From NCBI GenBank assembly GCA_964392615.1, contig CAYMRB010000123.1:1-22269 (forward strand): 22,269 bases of DNA, given 5' to 3'. The notes beneath the pieces are model-generated. The model did not search any database, was not told the DNA's origin, and saw nothing but the letters and a program-made list of their open reading frames with translations. Below, piece after piece: positions 15,611 to 22,269 of the stretch; the stretch's first letter is position 1, and every line of letters starts with the position of its first letter. Source of the stretch: CAYMRB01 sp964392615 (lineage in GTDB: Bacteria; Planctomycetota; UBA8108). The translations under genes and the position numbers were made by a program.

Positions 15611-16848
15611 CGAGGAAGCACACGCGCCGAGCGTTCCTGAGGCGCACGGCGCGCACGGTCGCGATCGGCGTCGCGGCGCCGGCGATTGCGCGTTCGGGCG
15701 CGCTCGCCGCGCAGGAGACGCCCGCTGCCAACGATCGTGTCGGCATCGGCCACATCGGCATCGGCGGCATGGGAAGCGGCCATCTCGGCCATTACCTGCG
15801 CAACAGCAAGTATCAGACGGTCGCGGTGTGCGACGTCGATGCGTCGTACCGCGAGCGTGCCGCGAAGCGTGCGGGGCGGCCGGTCGGTCAGCATGTCGAC
15901 TATCGCGAGCTGCTCGATCGCAAGGATGTCGACGCTGTCGTCATCGCGACGCCGGATCACTGGCATGCGCTCTGCGCCGTGCACGCATGCGAGGCCGGCA
16001 AGGACGTCTATTGCGAGAAGCCGCTGTCATTGACCATCTGGGAGGGCCAGAAGATGGTCGAGGCGGTGCGACGCTACGGCCGCGTCTTCCAGACGGGCAG
16101 CCAACAGCGTTCGGGGCGCGAGTTTCTGAAGGCGTGCGAGCTCGTGCGCAACGGGCGGATCGGCAAGGTGAAGGAGGTCCGCGTCAACGTGTGGGGGAGC
16201 TCGGTGCCGTGTCACGTGCCCGCCCAAGACGTGCCCGCGGGACTCGACTGGAATCGTTGGCTCGGTCCGGCACCGGTCAGGCCGTTCAACAGCGCGATTC
16301 ACCCGAAGAGCTGGCGTCGCTACCGAGAATTCTCCGGCGGCACCATGACCGATTGGGGCGCGCATCATCTCGACATCGCGCAATGGGGGCTCGGGCGCGA
16401 TGGCAGCGGGCCGGTGGAGTTCCAGCCGCCGACCGGCGACGGCGAGTGGGTGACGATGAAGTACGACGACGGTGTCGTGGTGAAGTGCGGCCGCGTCGGA
16501 TCGCGCGGTGTGTTGTTCATCGGCGAGAGCGGCAAGGTCCATGTCGCCCGCGGCTTCTTCGAGAGCGACCCGGTCGAGATCGGCAAGGAACCATTGACGT
16601 CGAGCGACCTGCGCCTCTACGCGAGTCCCGGCCACAAGCAGGACTGGGAGCGGTCGATCGTGACGCGGAAGCGTCCGATCTGCGACGTCGAGATCGGCTT
16701 TCGATCGGTGACGCTGTGTCACCTGGCGAATATCGCGATCTGGACCGGGCGAACCATTCGCTGGGATCCGGCGACGCAGGAGATCGTCGACGACGAGCAG
16801 GCGGCGCGCTGGGTGCGCCGGTCGATGCGCGCACCGTTCATCCTCTGA
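15607..16848 (+). CDS. Tat-exported Gfo/Idh/MocA-family oxidoreductase
   Basis: A 413-residue NAD(P)-dependent oxidoreductase, likely acting on a sugar or inositol derivative outside the cytoplasm. The N-terminus HTRRAFLRRTARTVAIG is a twin-arginine signal (TRRAFLR core) followed by a hydrophobic stretch and AAQ-type cleavage region near residue 36. The Rossmann dinucleotide loop is HIGIGGMGSGHL (49-60), with acidic VCDVD at 74-78. The family EKP motif is at 137-139 (CEKPLS), and the active-site region GGTMTDWGAHHLDIAQW includes D249 and H253. Tat export of the folded, cofactor-loaded enzyme is common in Planctomycetota and similar polysaccharide degraders. The substrate is not predictable. 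The HEAT-repeat gene follows after 11 bases, likely in the same operon. Confidence 0.93.
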   Translation: MTRKHTRRAFLRRTARTVAIGVAAPAIARSGALAAQETPAANDRVGIGHIGIGGMGSGHLGHYLRNSKYQTVAVCDVDASYRERAAKRAGRPVGQHVDYRELLDRKDVDAVVIATPDHWHALCAVHACEAGKDVYCEKPLSLTIWEGQKMVEAVRRYGRVFQTGSQQRSGREFLKACELVRNGRIGKVKEVRVNVWGSSVPCHVPAQDVPAGLDWNRWLGPAPVRPFNSAIHPKSWRRYREFSGGTMTDWGAHHLDIAQWGLGRDGSGPVEFQPPTGDGEWVTMKYDDGVVVKCGRVGSRGVLFIGESGKVHVARGFFESDPVEIGKEPLTSSDLRLYASPGHKQDWERSIVTRKRPICDVEIGFRSVTLCHLANIAIWTGRTIRWDPATQEIVDDEQAARWVRRSMRAPFIL

Positions 16849-16859
16849 GCAGACCCCCC

Positions 16860-18164
16860 ATGAACTTGCAGACTCTTCTTGCCGTGTTGTCCGTGACGTT
16901 CTTCGTCGTCGCGTCGGAATCGTCGTTCGCGCAGTCGGCTTCGGAGCGGCTCGACAAGATCCTGCCGGGGCTCGGCAGCGACGATGCGGCCGCCGTCGCG
17001 CGCGCCGACCGCGATCTCGATGTGCTCTGCTTCGAGGTCGGCCGACCGGGCGCTGACCGCGAGCGCCGTGCGTTCGCGATTCTGGTGTCGAAGAGGCTGA
17101 AGGCCACCGATCTGCCCGTCGAGGTGAAGGTCGCGTTGTGTCAGAAGCTCGAGCTCATCGGCAAGACGAAGGTCGTCATCGCGTTGTCGAAGATCCTGCG
17201 CGACGAGGGCGCCGATCCGCGTCTGCGTGAGGCCGCGCGGCGCGGGCTCGAGGCGAATCCGACCACGGGCGCCAAGAAGGAACTGCGCAAGGCGGCCGAC
17301 GCGACGAAGGGTGCGTTGCGGGCAGCGGTCTGTCGGTCGTTGGGAGTGCGTCGTGACCTGCTGGCGCTGAACCAGTTGAACGACGCGATGCGCAGCGACG
17401 ATCTCGACGTGCGTCTCAGTGCGGTCGAGGCTCTCGCGATGATCGGAGACGAGCAGTGCGTCGCATCGCTGGAGACCGCGCTGACGTCGTTCGACGAAGC
17501 CGCGCAACCGCGCGTCCGCACGGCGTATCTGCGTCTGGCGCACGAGCTGGCGCGAGGCGGCGATCGCGGCATGGCGCGTCGACTCTATCTGCGCGCGAAG
17601 CTGATGGGGCCGACGTACCACGCCGCAGCGTTGATCGGGCTCGCGAAGGCGACGCTGCAGAGCGAGGTCGCGAGCATCGTCGCGGCGCTCGAGCACGAGG
17701 AAGCGGTCGTTCGAGGCGCCGCGTTCGAGGCATCGGTGATGTTCGACGCGCCGAAGATGACAGCGGCGCTGCTGGCGCGGCTCGACGGGGCGGCGGGCGC
17801 GGCGGGCGCGGCGGGCGCGGCAGACGGAGAGGCCCGACGTCGCGTGATCGAAGCGTTGGGGCGGCGCGACGACGTCCAGGCGGTGCCGAAGCTCGTCGCC
17901 ATCGCGAGTGATACCACCAGCGACCCGCGAATGGCAGCGATCGATGCGCTCGGTAGGAACTCGTCGGTCGACGCGACGAAGGCGTTGGTCGCTCTGCTCG
18001 CGCAGAAGGGCGATGTCGCCGCGGCCGCCGAACGCGCGCTCGCGCGCCAGCCGGGCGAGACGGTCAGCGGGGCGCTCGAGAGTGCGCTCGCGAGCGCGAG
18101 CGAGGGGACGCGCGAGGTGCTCGGGCGTCTGGTCAAGTCGCGCCAGCGGCGGGCGGCGCGCTGA
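16860..18164 (+). CDS. Exported HEAT-like repeat protein
   Basis: A 434-residue protein with a Sec signal peptide (MNLQTLLAVLSVTFFVVASESSFA, cleavage before QSA) and at least six helical HEAT/PBS-lyase-like repeats, for example DDLDVRLSAVEALAMIGDE, EEAVVRGAAFEASVMFD and TSDPRMAAIDALGRNSSVDA. Such solenoids are protein-binding scaffolds; no enzymatic motif is seen. A Gly-Ala-Ala run of about 12 residues near position 311, from a 9-bp tandem repeat, interrupts the solenoid and looks like a flexible linker. The gene begins 11 bases after the Gfo/Idh gene, so the protein may be a periplasmic partner or be unrelated to the redox step. ATG 16860 starts exactly at the signal peptide; no clear SD is present. 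Its stop is only 5 bases from that of the convergent Rpn gene. Confidence 0.82.
   Translation: MNLQTLLAVLSVTFFVVASESSFAQSASERLDKILPGLGSDDAAAVARADRDLDVLCFEVGRPGADRERRAFAILVSKRLKATDLPVEVKVALCQKLELIGKTKVVIALSKILRDEGADPRLREAARRGLEANPTTGAKKELRKAADATKGALRAAVCRSLGVRRDLLALNQLNDAMRSDDLDVRLSAVEALAMIGDEQCVASLETALTSFDEAAQPRVRTAYLRLAHELARGGDRGMARRLYLRAKLMGPTYHAAALIGLAKATLQSEVASIVAALEHEEAVVRGAAFEASVMFDAPKMTAALLARLDGAAGAAGAAGAADGEARRRVIEALGRRDDVQAVPKLVAIASDTTSDPRMAAIDALGRNSSVDATKALVALLAQKGDVAAAAERALARQPGETVSGALESALASASEGTREVLGRLVKSRQRRAAR
17790..17821 (+). repeat. In-frame 9-bp tandem repeat in the HEAT gene
   Basis: Three perfect copies of GCGGCGGGC plus a partial fourth encode Ala-Ala-Gly repeats. Copy-number change would keep the reading frame, so it would alter linker length only. 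Confidence 0.8.
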
Positions 18165-18169
18165 AGGCG

Positions 18170-18403
18170 CTACTCGAGGCCCATGTCGTCGAGCGTCGAC
18201 GCGTCCAGGACTCGCTCGAGCCAGGCGTCGATCTGCGCGGGATCCTCGGTCGCGTCGATTCGGGCGGCAATCGGCGGGGGCAGCGGGCCGAAGCGGCGCT
18301 CGAGGAGGTGCACGAGGGCCCCGCGGCGGCCCTGAAGATTTCCTTGCTCGATTCCTTGCTCGATTCCTTGCTCGAGCCAGAGATCGGTCATCGACTTGTT
18401 CAT
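18170..18403 (-). other. Possible internal small protein from the 3' end of the Rpn gene
   Basis: In-frame ATG codons at 18403 (MNKS) and 18391 (MTDLW) would give the C-terminal 77 or 73 residues as a separate protein. GGAGA at 18410-18406 is nearby but is spaced only 2 bases from the first and 14 from the second, so neither is ideal. In E. coli Rpn genes, a C-terminal product made from an internal start blocks the full-length nuclease. Whether this gene does the same is inference. Confidence 0.25.
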
Positions 18404-19279
18404 GGTCTCCAGTTCTCGCTGGAATTCCGGCGTTGGTGCCGCAGAAGCGATCGCGTCCTCGAGAGGGGTGATCTCTTCATTCGGCCTACTATGGTGCACG
18501 AGGGCGCTCAGGTACGCCAGAAAATCGAGCCCGCGCGGGCGCTCGCGCTCGCTCTTCGCCATCGCCGCGATGGGGTCGAGTGAGCGAGCGAGGAGGCGAC
18601 GAAAACGCTCCGCACCGGACTTGCGGTCCTTGACGAGTTGCAGCAAGTGTCCGAGTTGCCCGCCTTCCGATTCGAGGCGGCTCGTCGACAGCGCTCGCAG
18701 GCTCAGGAAGACGGGTTCCATCGTTGGCGTCTGAGCTCTGCAGAGGTCGGCTCTCTCGACGAGATCGGCCATCGTGCCAGGGGAGTCCCATCGATCGCGT
18801 CCGGTGTGGAGAACGACCGGCAGCACCGGGTGGAAGCGAATCCGACTTCGAAGACGACCCGCGCCCTCCCGCTGGCGCAGCTGACGTTCGAAGATCTGCA
18901 CCACGTAGCGCAGAAGACGGAAGGGCATCAGACGGTCCGACTGCGACTGGTGCTCGATGAGCACGTAGATGTCGATCTCGGCAGTCGGATCGTCCTCCCC
19001 GCCGCCCGCCTTGACGCGCGCCCCCGCTGACGAACCGGGCGTCGCCGCGGGCTGCAGCGGTGCCGTGAGCAGGAGGTCGGACTCGAGGCGCCGGAAGTCT
19101 CCCTGGACGAGAGTGCCGCGCGCGGCCGTCATACGGTCGAAGTCGATCTGCTCGGAGATGTCCCGGGCACCCAGGCGCAGCAAGTCGCGAACGTTCGCAG
19201 GATGCTCCAGGAGGAGCTTCATGCCGTTCTCGGGGAACTCCCGAACGATGCGAACGAGTCGATCGGTGGGGCTGGGCAT
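18170..19279 (-). CDS. Rpn/YhgA-like PD-(D/E)XK nuclease (putative transposase family)
   Basis: A 369-residue protein of the Rpn (recombination-promoting nuclease, YhgA-like 'Transposase_31') family. The N-terminal nuclease core shows the start of the fold (FDRMTAARGTLVQGDFRRLESDLL, D68) and the catalytic strand IDIYVLIEHQSQSDRLMPFR (E109-x-Q111). Between them is an atypical Gly/Ser/Glu-rich insert of about 25 residues (75-100). The C-terminal region includes LEQGIEQGIEQGNLQGR and a DUF4351-like tail (ALVHLLERRFGPLPPPIAAR ... DASTLDDMG). Family members are DNA endonucleases linked to recombination and phage defence in E. coli. ATG 19279 is the family-like start (MPSPTDRLVRIVREF). It is divergent from the heparinase gene and convergent, 5 bases apart, with the HEAT gene. 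Despite the historical name there are no terminal repeats suggesting an active transposon. Confidence 0.85.
   Translation of the reverse strand: MPSPTDRLVRIVREFPENGMKLLLEHPANVRDLLRLGARDISEQIDFDRMTAARGTLVQGDFRRLESDLLLTAPLQPAATPGSSAGARVKAGGGEDDPTAEIDIYVLIEHQSQSDRLMPFRLLRYVVQIFERQLRQREGAGRLRSRIRFHPVLPVVLHTGRDRWDSPGTMADLVERADLCRAQTPTMEPVFLSLRALSTSRLESEGGQLGHLLQLVKDRKSGAERFRRLLARSLDPIAAMAKSERERPRGLDFLAYLSALVHHSRPNEEITPLEDAIASAAPTPEFQRELETMNKSMTDLWLEQGIEQGIEQGNLQGRRGALVHLLERRFGPLPPPIAARIDATEDPAQIDAWLERVLDASTLDDMGLE
18340..18375. repeat. Perfect triplicate 12-bp repeat in the Rpn gene
   Basis: TTCCTTGCTCGA occurs three times head to tail (+ strand), encoding the EQGIEQGIEQG stretch on the - strand. 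Being a multiple of three, copy-number change would lengthen or shorten the hinge between nuclease core and C-terminal domain without a frameshift. Repeats of this kind are a known feature of Rpn genes. Confidence 0.85.
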
Positions 19280-19459
19280 GGGTGGATCATGAGACGGAAA
19301 CGTCGTGTCGGCAATAAATGGTGAATAGGAAAAGTCGCCTCGGGCCCGACGATGGCACGATTCGGCTATCATGCGTGCCGATGCCTCACGCCGCGGACAC
19401 CGATGATCCCGTCGCGTCCCCACGCGGCACGCTCCCTGCTCGGAACAGAAGGACTCGGC
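19280..19459. other. Divergent spacer between Rpn and heparinase-like genes
   Basis: The 180 bases must hold both promoters. The stretch around 19311-19335 (aataaatggtgaataggaaa) is the most AT-rich part of the region. On the - strand TTGCCG, 17 bases, CATGAT resembles a weak sigma-70 promoter ending just 6 bases before the Rpn ATG, which would give a nearly leaderless transcript. No convincing + strand promoter, hairpin or small gene was seen. Confidence 0.25.
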
Positions 19460-21463
19460 ATGTCGAAGTACGCCACCGCCTCCGCCGTTCTCGCAACAAC
19501 GCTCGCCGCCCTGGTCGTTGCGCCGTCGTTCGTCGTTCGTGCTGACGACGAGTGGACGTATCCGCCGGCGGCGTCGATCGACGCCATCCGCGCTTCCCTC
19601 GCCAAGGCGCCGAAGGAGCACCCGAGGCTCTTCGTCGACGGCGCGGGGCTGAAGGCGCTGCGCGAGTCGCTGCGGAGTGACCCGTTCCGGCGCGTGCTGG
19701 CCGATGCGGTTATTCGTCAAGCGGATGCGTTGCTCGAGTTGCCGCCCGTCGAGCGGAAGCAGCAGGGGCGCCGTTTGCTCGACCAGTCGAGGCGATGCTT
19801 GAAGAGGACGATCGCGTTGTCGATGGCGTATCACCTGACGCTCGACGCGAAGTACGCGCAGCGGTGCGAGAAGGAGATGCTCGCGGCCGCGGCGTTTCGC
19901 GATTGGAATCCGAGCCACTTCCTCGACGTCGCCGAGATGACGGCGGCGCTCGCGATCGGGTATGACTGGCTCTATCACCTGCTCGCTGAAGACAGCCGCG
20001 CGACGATCCGCACGGCGATCGTGCGCAAGGGAGTCTCGTTGCCGTTCGAGACGCGGCACAAGAGGTGGGTGCGCGCTAGCAACAACTGGGGGCAGGTTTG
20101 CCACGGTGGATTGACAGCGGGGGCGTTGGCGGTCCTCGAGCACGAGCCGGAGCTCGCGGCGAAGACGATCGACAATGCGCTGCGCAACGTGACGAGGTCG
20201 ATCGCCGCGTTCGCGCCGAAGGGCGGCTACCCGGAGGGGCCGGGGTATTGGTCATACGGCACGACGTACAACGTGCTGTTGATCGCGGTGCTCGAGAGCT
20301 CGGTGAATACGGACTTCGGACTCAGCAGGGCGCCGGGGTTCGCGCTGACGGGGCAGTACGTCAGTGTGGCGTGCGGTCCGTCGGGACAGTTCTTCAACTA
20401 CGCCGACGGCGGGGCGGGGCGCGCGGTGCTGCCGGCGCTCTTCTGGTTCGCGGCGCGGTACGAGCGCCCGGATTGGCTGCTGGGCGAGCACGATCGCATG
20501 CGGCGGCGCGCGGCGCAGATCGACGCGCGGCATGCGAGGTCGTCGAGTGATCGGTTCCTGCCGCTGACGTTGTTGTGGGCGGCGCCGGGCGGCGAACCCG
20601 ATCTCGACGATGACGGCGACGCGAAGATTCGCATGCCGCTTCACTGGCTCAGCGAGGGAGAGACGCCGGTCACCATGCATCGCACATCGTGGACCGACCC
20701 GAAGGCGGTGTTCGTCGGCGTCAAGGCGGGGTCGCCGTCGGCGAGTCACGGGCAGATGGACATCGGGTCGTTCGTGCTCGACGCGGACGGTGTGCGCTGG
20801 GCGCTCGATCTCGGCGCGGAGGGCTACCACGGCATCGAGTCGCGCGGGATGAATCTGTGGAGCCGCTCGCAGGGCTCGGATCGCTGGAAGATTTTCCGGC
20901 AGCAGAATCACGGGCACAACACGCTCGTCATTGACGATCGGCTGCAGCTAGCGAAGGGCAAGGGGACGATCGCGGGCTTCTCGGACGATCCGGACTTCGC
21001 GTTCACGATCGTCGACATGAGCCCGGTCTACGTCGGTCAGGCGAAATCGGTGCGACGAGGGGTCGCGCTGCTGCCATCGGGCGTCGTGTTGGTGCGCGAC
21101 GAGCTCAGCGGCTTGAAGCCCGGCAACCGTGTGCGGTGGGGGATGATCACCAAGGGAGTGCCGCAGAAGTCGCGTGCGAGTGATGGCGCGCGGCGGGTCG
21201 CGCTGCGTCAGGGCGATGCGACGGTGAGCCTCGTGTTGCGATCGGCGGATGCGGCATCGCGATGGGAGGTCATCGACACGGCGACGCCGCGGAAGGAATG
21301 GGACTCGCCGAATCGGGGCACGCGGATGGTCGCGTTCTACGCGACGGCGCCGCAGTCGGGAGAGCTCGACTTCAGCGTCGTGATCCGGCCGGGGTCGAGG
21401 GGGGCGAAGGGCGAGGCCACGTTGGCGGAGGCTGTGCCGCTGGCGGGGTGGAAGGAGCGGTGA
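19460..21463 (+). CDS. Secreted heparinase II/III-family polysaccharide lyase-like protein
   Basis: A 667-residue protein with a Sec signal peptide (MSKYATASAVLATTLAALVV, cleavage near VRA-DD). The N-terminal alpha/alpha toroid (about 40-400) carries NNWGQVCHGG (N208, N209, H215) and GYPEGPGYWSYGTTY (Y263, Y266). The C-terminal heparinase II/III beta-sandwich carries ASHGQMDIGSFVLDADG (H430) and QQNHGHNTLVIDD (H484, H486). These match the Asn/Tyr/His catalytic pattern of alginate, heparin and related lyases, so beta-elimination of a uronic-acid polysaccharide is likely; the substrate is unknown. The start at 19460 is supported by AGAAGGA 6 bases upstream and by the signal peptide; an upstream in-frame ATG at 19352 gives an implausible leader. 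No sugar transporter or sulfatase flanks it. Confidence 0.87.
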   Translation: MSKYATASAVLATTLAALVVAPSFVVRADDEWTYPPAASIDAIRASLAKAPKEHPRLFVDGAGLKALRESLRSDPFRRVLADAVIRQADALLELPPVERKQQGRRLLDQSRRCLKRTIALSMAYHLTLDAKYAQRCEKEMLAAAAFRDWNPSHFLDVAEMTAALAIGYDWLYHLLAEDSRATIRTAIVRKGVSLPFETRHKRWVRASNNWGQVCHGGLTAGALAVLEHEPELAAKTIDNALRNVTRSIAAFAPKGGYPEGPGYWSYGTTYNVLLIAVLESSVNTDFGLSRAPGFALTGQYVSVACGPSGQFFNYADGGAGRAVLPALFWFAARYERPDWLLGEHDRMRRRAAQIDARHARSSSDRFLPLTLLWAAPGGEPDLDDDGDAKIRMPLHWLSEGETPVTMHRTSWTDPKAVFVGVKAGSPSASHGQMDIGSFVLDADGVRWALDLGAEGYHGIESRGMNLWSRSQGSDRWKIFRQQNHGHNTLVIDDRLQLAKGKGTIAGFSDDPDFAFTIVDMSPVYVGQAKSVRRGVALLPSGVVLVRDELSGLKPGNRVRWGMITKGVPQKSRASDGARRVALRQGDATVSLVLRSADAASRWEVIDTATPRKEWDSPNRGTRMVAFYATAPQSGELDFSVVIRPGSRGAKGEATLAEAVPLAGWKER

Positions 21464-21504
21464 GTCACGACTGGTAGGCCGGTGAGCCGCGAACGCGTCG
21501 CGAT

Positions 21505-21675
21505 TCAGGTCGGATTTGACTCCGAGTTCGGCTTCGGAGGCGGATCGATCCAGCGGACGTCGCGCAGCTTCATGCCGAGCTTGTAGAGCTGGGCGAGCTC
21601 GCGAAGCCGCAAGTCGACGATCGCGGGAGGAACGTCGAGGGGCTTGGGCCTACTCGGCCGTTTCTTCGCTGCCAT
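21505..21675 (-). CDS. 56-residue basic protein coupled to the nucleotidyltransferase
   Basis: Starts at ATG 21675 inside the last codons of the nucleotidyltransferase gene (26-base overlap, different frame) and ends at TGA 21507-21505. The sequence begins MAAKKRPSRPKPLDVPPAIV, has a leucine-rich amphipathic helix DLRLRELAQLYKLGMKLRDV (residues 21-40), then WIDPPPKPN and a short polar tail. Codon third positions are mostly G or C. I do not recognise a family. The overlap and tight coupling argue for a functional partner of the nucleotidyltransferase, perhaps a binding or toxin/antitoxin-like peptide; it is not a HEPN protein. No SD is obvious, consistent with reinitiation from the upstream gene. 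Confidence 0.6.
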   Translation of the reverse strand: MAAKKRPSRPKPLDVPPAIVDLRLRELAQLYKLGMKLRDVRWIDPPPKPNSESNPT

Positions 21676-22144
21676 CGCTATCGCCCTTGCCTTCGAAGCC
21701 GAGCTTCTCGAGATCGAGGAGGTCCTGTCGCCGTCCGGCTCGACGTTTCATCACTGCGAGGCCTTCGCGCGAGACCAGGCAGATGCGACGGTTCTCCCAT
21801 TCAGCGTCGCGACGATCGTTCCAGATCGCCTTGAGAGGCTCGCCGACGAGGATGAGATCGAGCGTCAGCAGTTCCCGTCCGGAGACCTTGTTGATGCGGA
21901 AGACGATCTGCTCGTCGGGCTGGCCCATCCGGAAGGGAATGCGGCCTCCTTCCACGGTGAAGCCGCACTCGGCGACCGCTGCGCGAGTTGCATCGAGATC
22001 TTCCTCGCGGATCAAGAGATCGATGTCCTTGGTGAAACGCGGGTAGCCGTGGACCGCGACAGCGATGCCTCCGCAAAGCGCGTACTGTACGCCGTGAGCG
22101 GAGAGGGTGTCGACGACTCCGAGCAGTTCTTCGTAGAGGTCCAT
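21650..22144 (-). CDS. Stand-alone nucleotidyltransferase-fold protein
   Basis: A 164-residue protein of the pol-beta-like nucleotidyltransferase superfamily (MNT, AbiEii or DUF6036-like). The signature CGGIAVAVHGYPRFTKDIDL provides the GG (25-26) and the D40-x-D42 metal pair; D96 in LTLDLILVG is the likely third carboxylate. The region after it (GEPLKAIWNDR ... ICLVSREGLAVMKRRAGRRQD) resembles the helical end of antitoxin-type NTs, including a KRRAGRRQDLLDL segment common in this group. It could transfer a nucleotide to a protein or RNA. It overlaps the 56-residue gene by 26 bases. The tail (GKGDSDGSEETAE) is acidic. The SD is weak. No HEPN toxin neighbours it. Confidence 0.85.
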   Translation of the reverse strand: MDLYEELLGVVDTLSAHGVQYALCGGIAVAVHGYPRFTKDIDLLIREEDLDATRAAVAECGFTVEGGRIPFRMGQPDEQIVFRINKVSGRELLTLDLILVGEPLKAIWNDRRDAEWENRRICLVSREGLAVMKRRAGRRQDLLDLEKLGFEGKGDSDGSEETAE

Positions 22145-22194
22145 CGCATCACCAGGATACCCGGTGGCGTGTCGTGGCGGCCAGGTCGCTTCGC

Positions 22195-22269
22195 CTACCT
22201 CTTGGCGGAGGCCCTCTTCTTGGCGGAGGCCTTCTTCTTGGCGGAGGCCTTCTTCTTGGCGGAGGCCTT
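22195..22269 (-). CDS. C-terminus of a histone H1-like Lys/Ala/Ser repeat protein (partial)
   Basis: The last 24 residues, ending in TAG (22197-22195), consist of KKKASA units with two Lys-to-Arg changes at the end (KKRASAKR). The gene runs off the window. Such lysine-alanine-rich tails occur in bacterial H1-like nucleoid proteins and as C-terminal extensions of HU or topoisomerase I. Which body this tail belongs to cannot be seen. It would bind DNA through charge, and serines in every unit could be modified. Confidence 0.7.
   Translation of the reverse strand, partial: KASAKKKASAKKKASAKKRASAKR
22201..22269. repeat. 18-bp tandem repeat encoding the basic tail
   Basis: CTTGGCGGAGGCCTTCTT repeats from 22201 to the window edge: one copy with a single change, two perfect copies and a partial fourth, all in phase with the - strand frame. 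The array probably continues beyond the window. Confidence 0.9.

Noticed and set aside
18170..19279. Treating the Rpn gene as an insertion sequence
   Set aside because: No terminal inverted repeats or target duplication were found at its edges, and the family's 'transposase' label is historical.

Overview
The window is uniformly GC-rich (roughly two-thirds G+C by eye) and densely coded on both strands, with no gene-free stretch longer than about 250 bases. The gene set suggests a Gram-negative bacterium of the Planctomycetota or a similar lineage: a Tat-exported Gfo/Idh/MocA oxidoreductase, an ECF sigma factor with a large membrane anti-sigma partner, an exported HEAT-repeat protein, a heparinase II/III-like lyase, a TonB-dependent receptor, an Rpn-type nuclease and a lysine/alanine/serine-repeat histone-like tail. 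The phylum assignment is inference from gene content. No rRNA, tRNA, CRISPR array, integrase or insertion sequence was recognised.

Layout. Positions 1-120 hold the 3' end of an unknown + strand gene. Positions 179-2288 (- strand) hold a short TrmH/SpoU RNA methyltransferase directly downstream of an FGGY carbohydrate kinase. Positions 2289-2532 are a divergent spacer with a nested hairpin and a 16-bp direct repeat, leading into a YbaK-type aminoacyl-tRNA deacylase (2533-3009, +). A strong hairpin at 3032-3055 separates it from the convergent AMP nucleosidase (3140-4321, -). A large polytopic membrane protein with an alkaline-phosphatase/sulfatase-fold domain follows (4509-7031, +).

Positions 7073-11662 (- strand) look like one transcription unit, read from high to low coordinates: an amidinotransferase/DDAH-like hydrolase, an arginine deiminase and a TonB-dependent receptor. 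The two enzymes share the guanidine-modifying fold, and no ornithine carbamoyltransferase or carbamate kinase is present.

Positions 11805-18164 (+ strand) carry a CPBP membrane protease with a large soluble insert, an ECF sigma factor, an overlapping anti-sigma gene fused to a squalene-cyclase-like toroid, a Tat-exported Gfo/Idh/MocA protein and, 11 bases later, an exported HEAT-repeat protein.

Positions 18170-22269 look more accessory: an Rpn/YhgA-like PD-(D/E)XK nuclease with an in-frame 12-bp triplication and internal start codons, a secreted heparinase II/III-like lyase, a stand-alone nucleotidyltransferase overlapping an uncatalogued 56-aa basic protein, and the tail of a histone H1-like protein built from an 18-bp tandem repeat. 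The best candidates for something undescribed are the sigma/anti-sigma-toroid signalling pair, the nucleotidyltransferase plus 56-aa protein, the Rpn gene with a possible internal small protein, and the twin guanidine-modifying enzymes coupled to an outer-membrane receptor.
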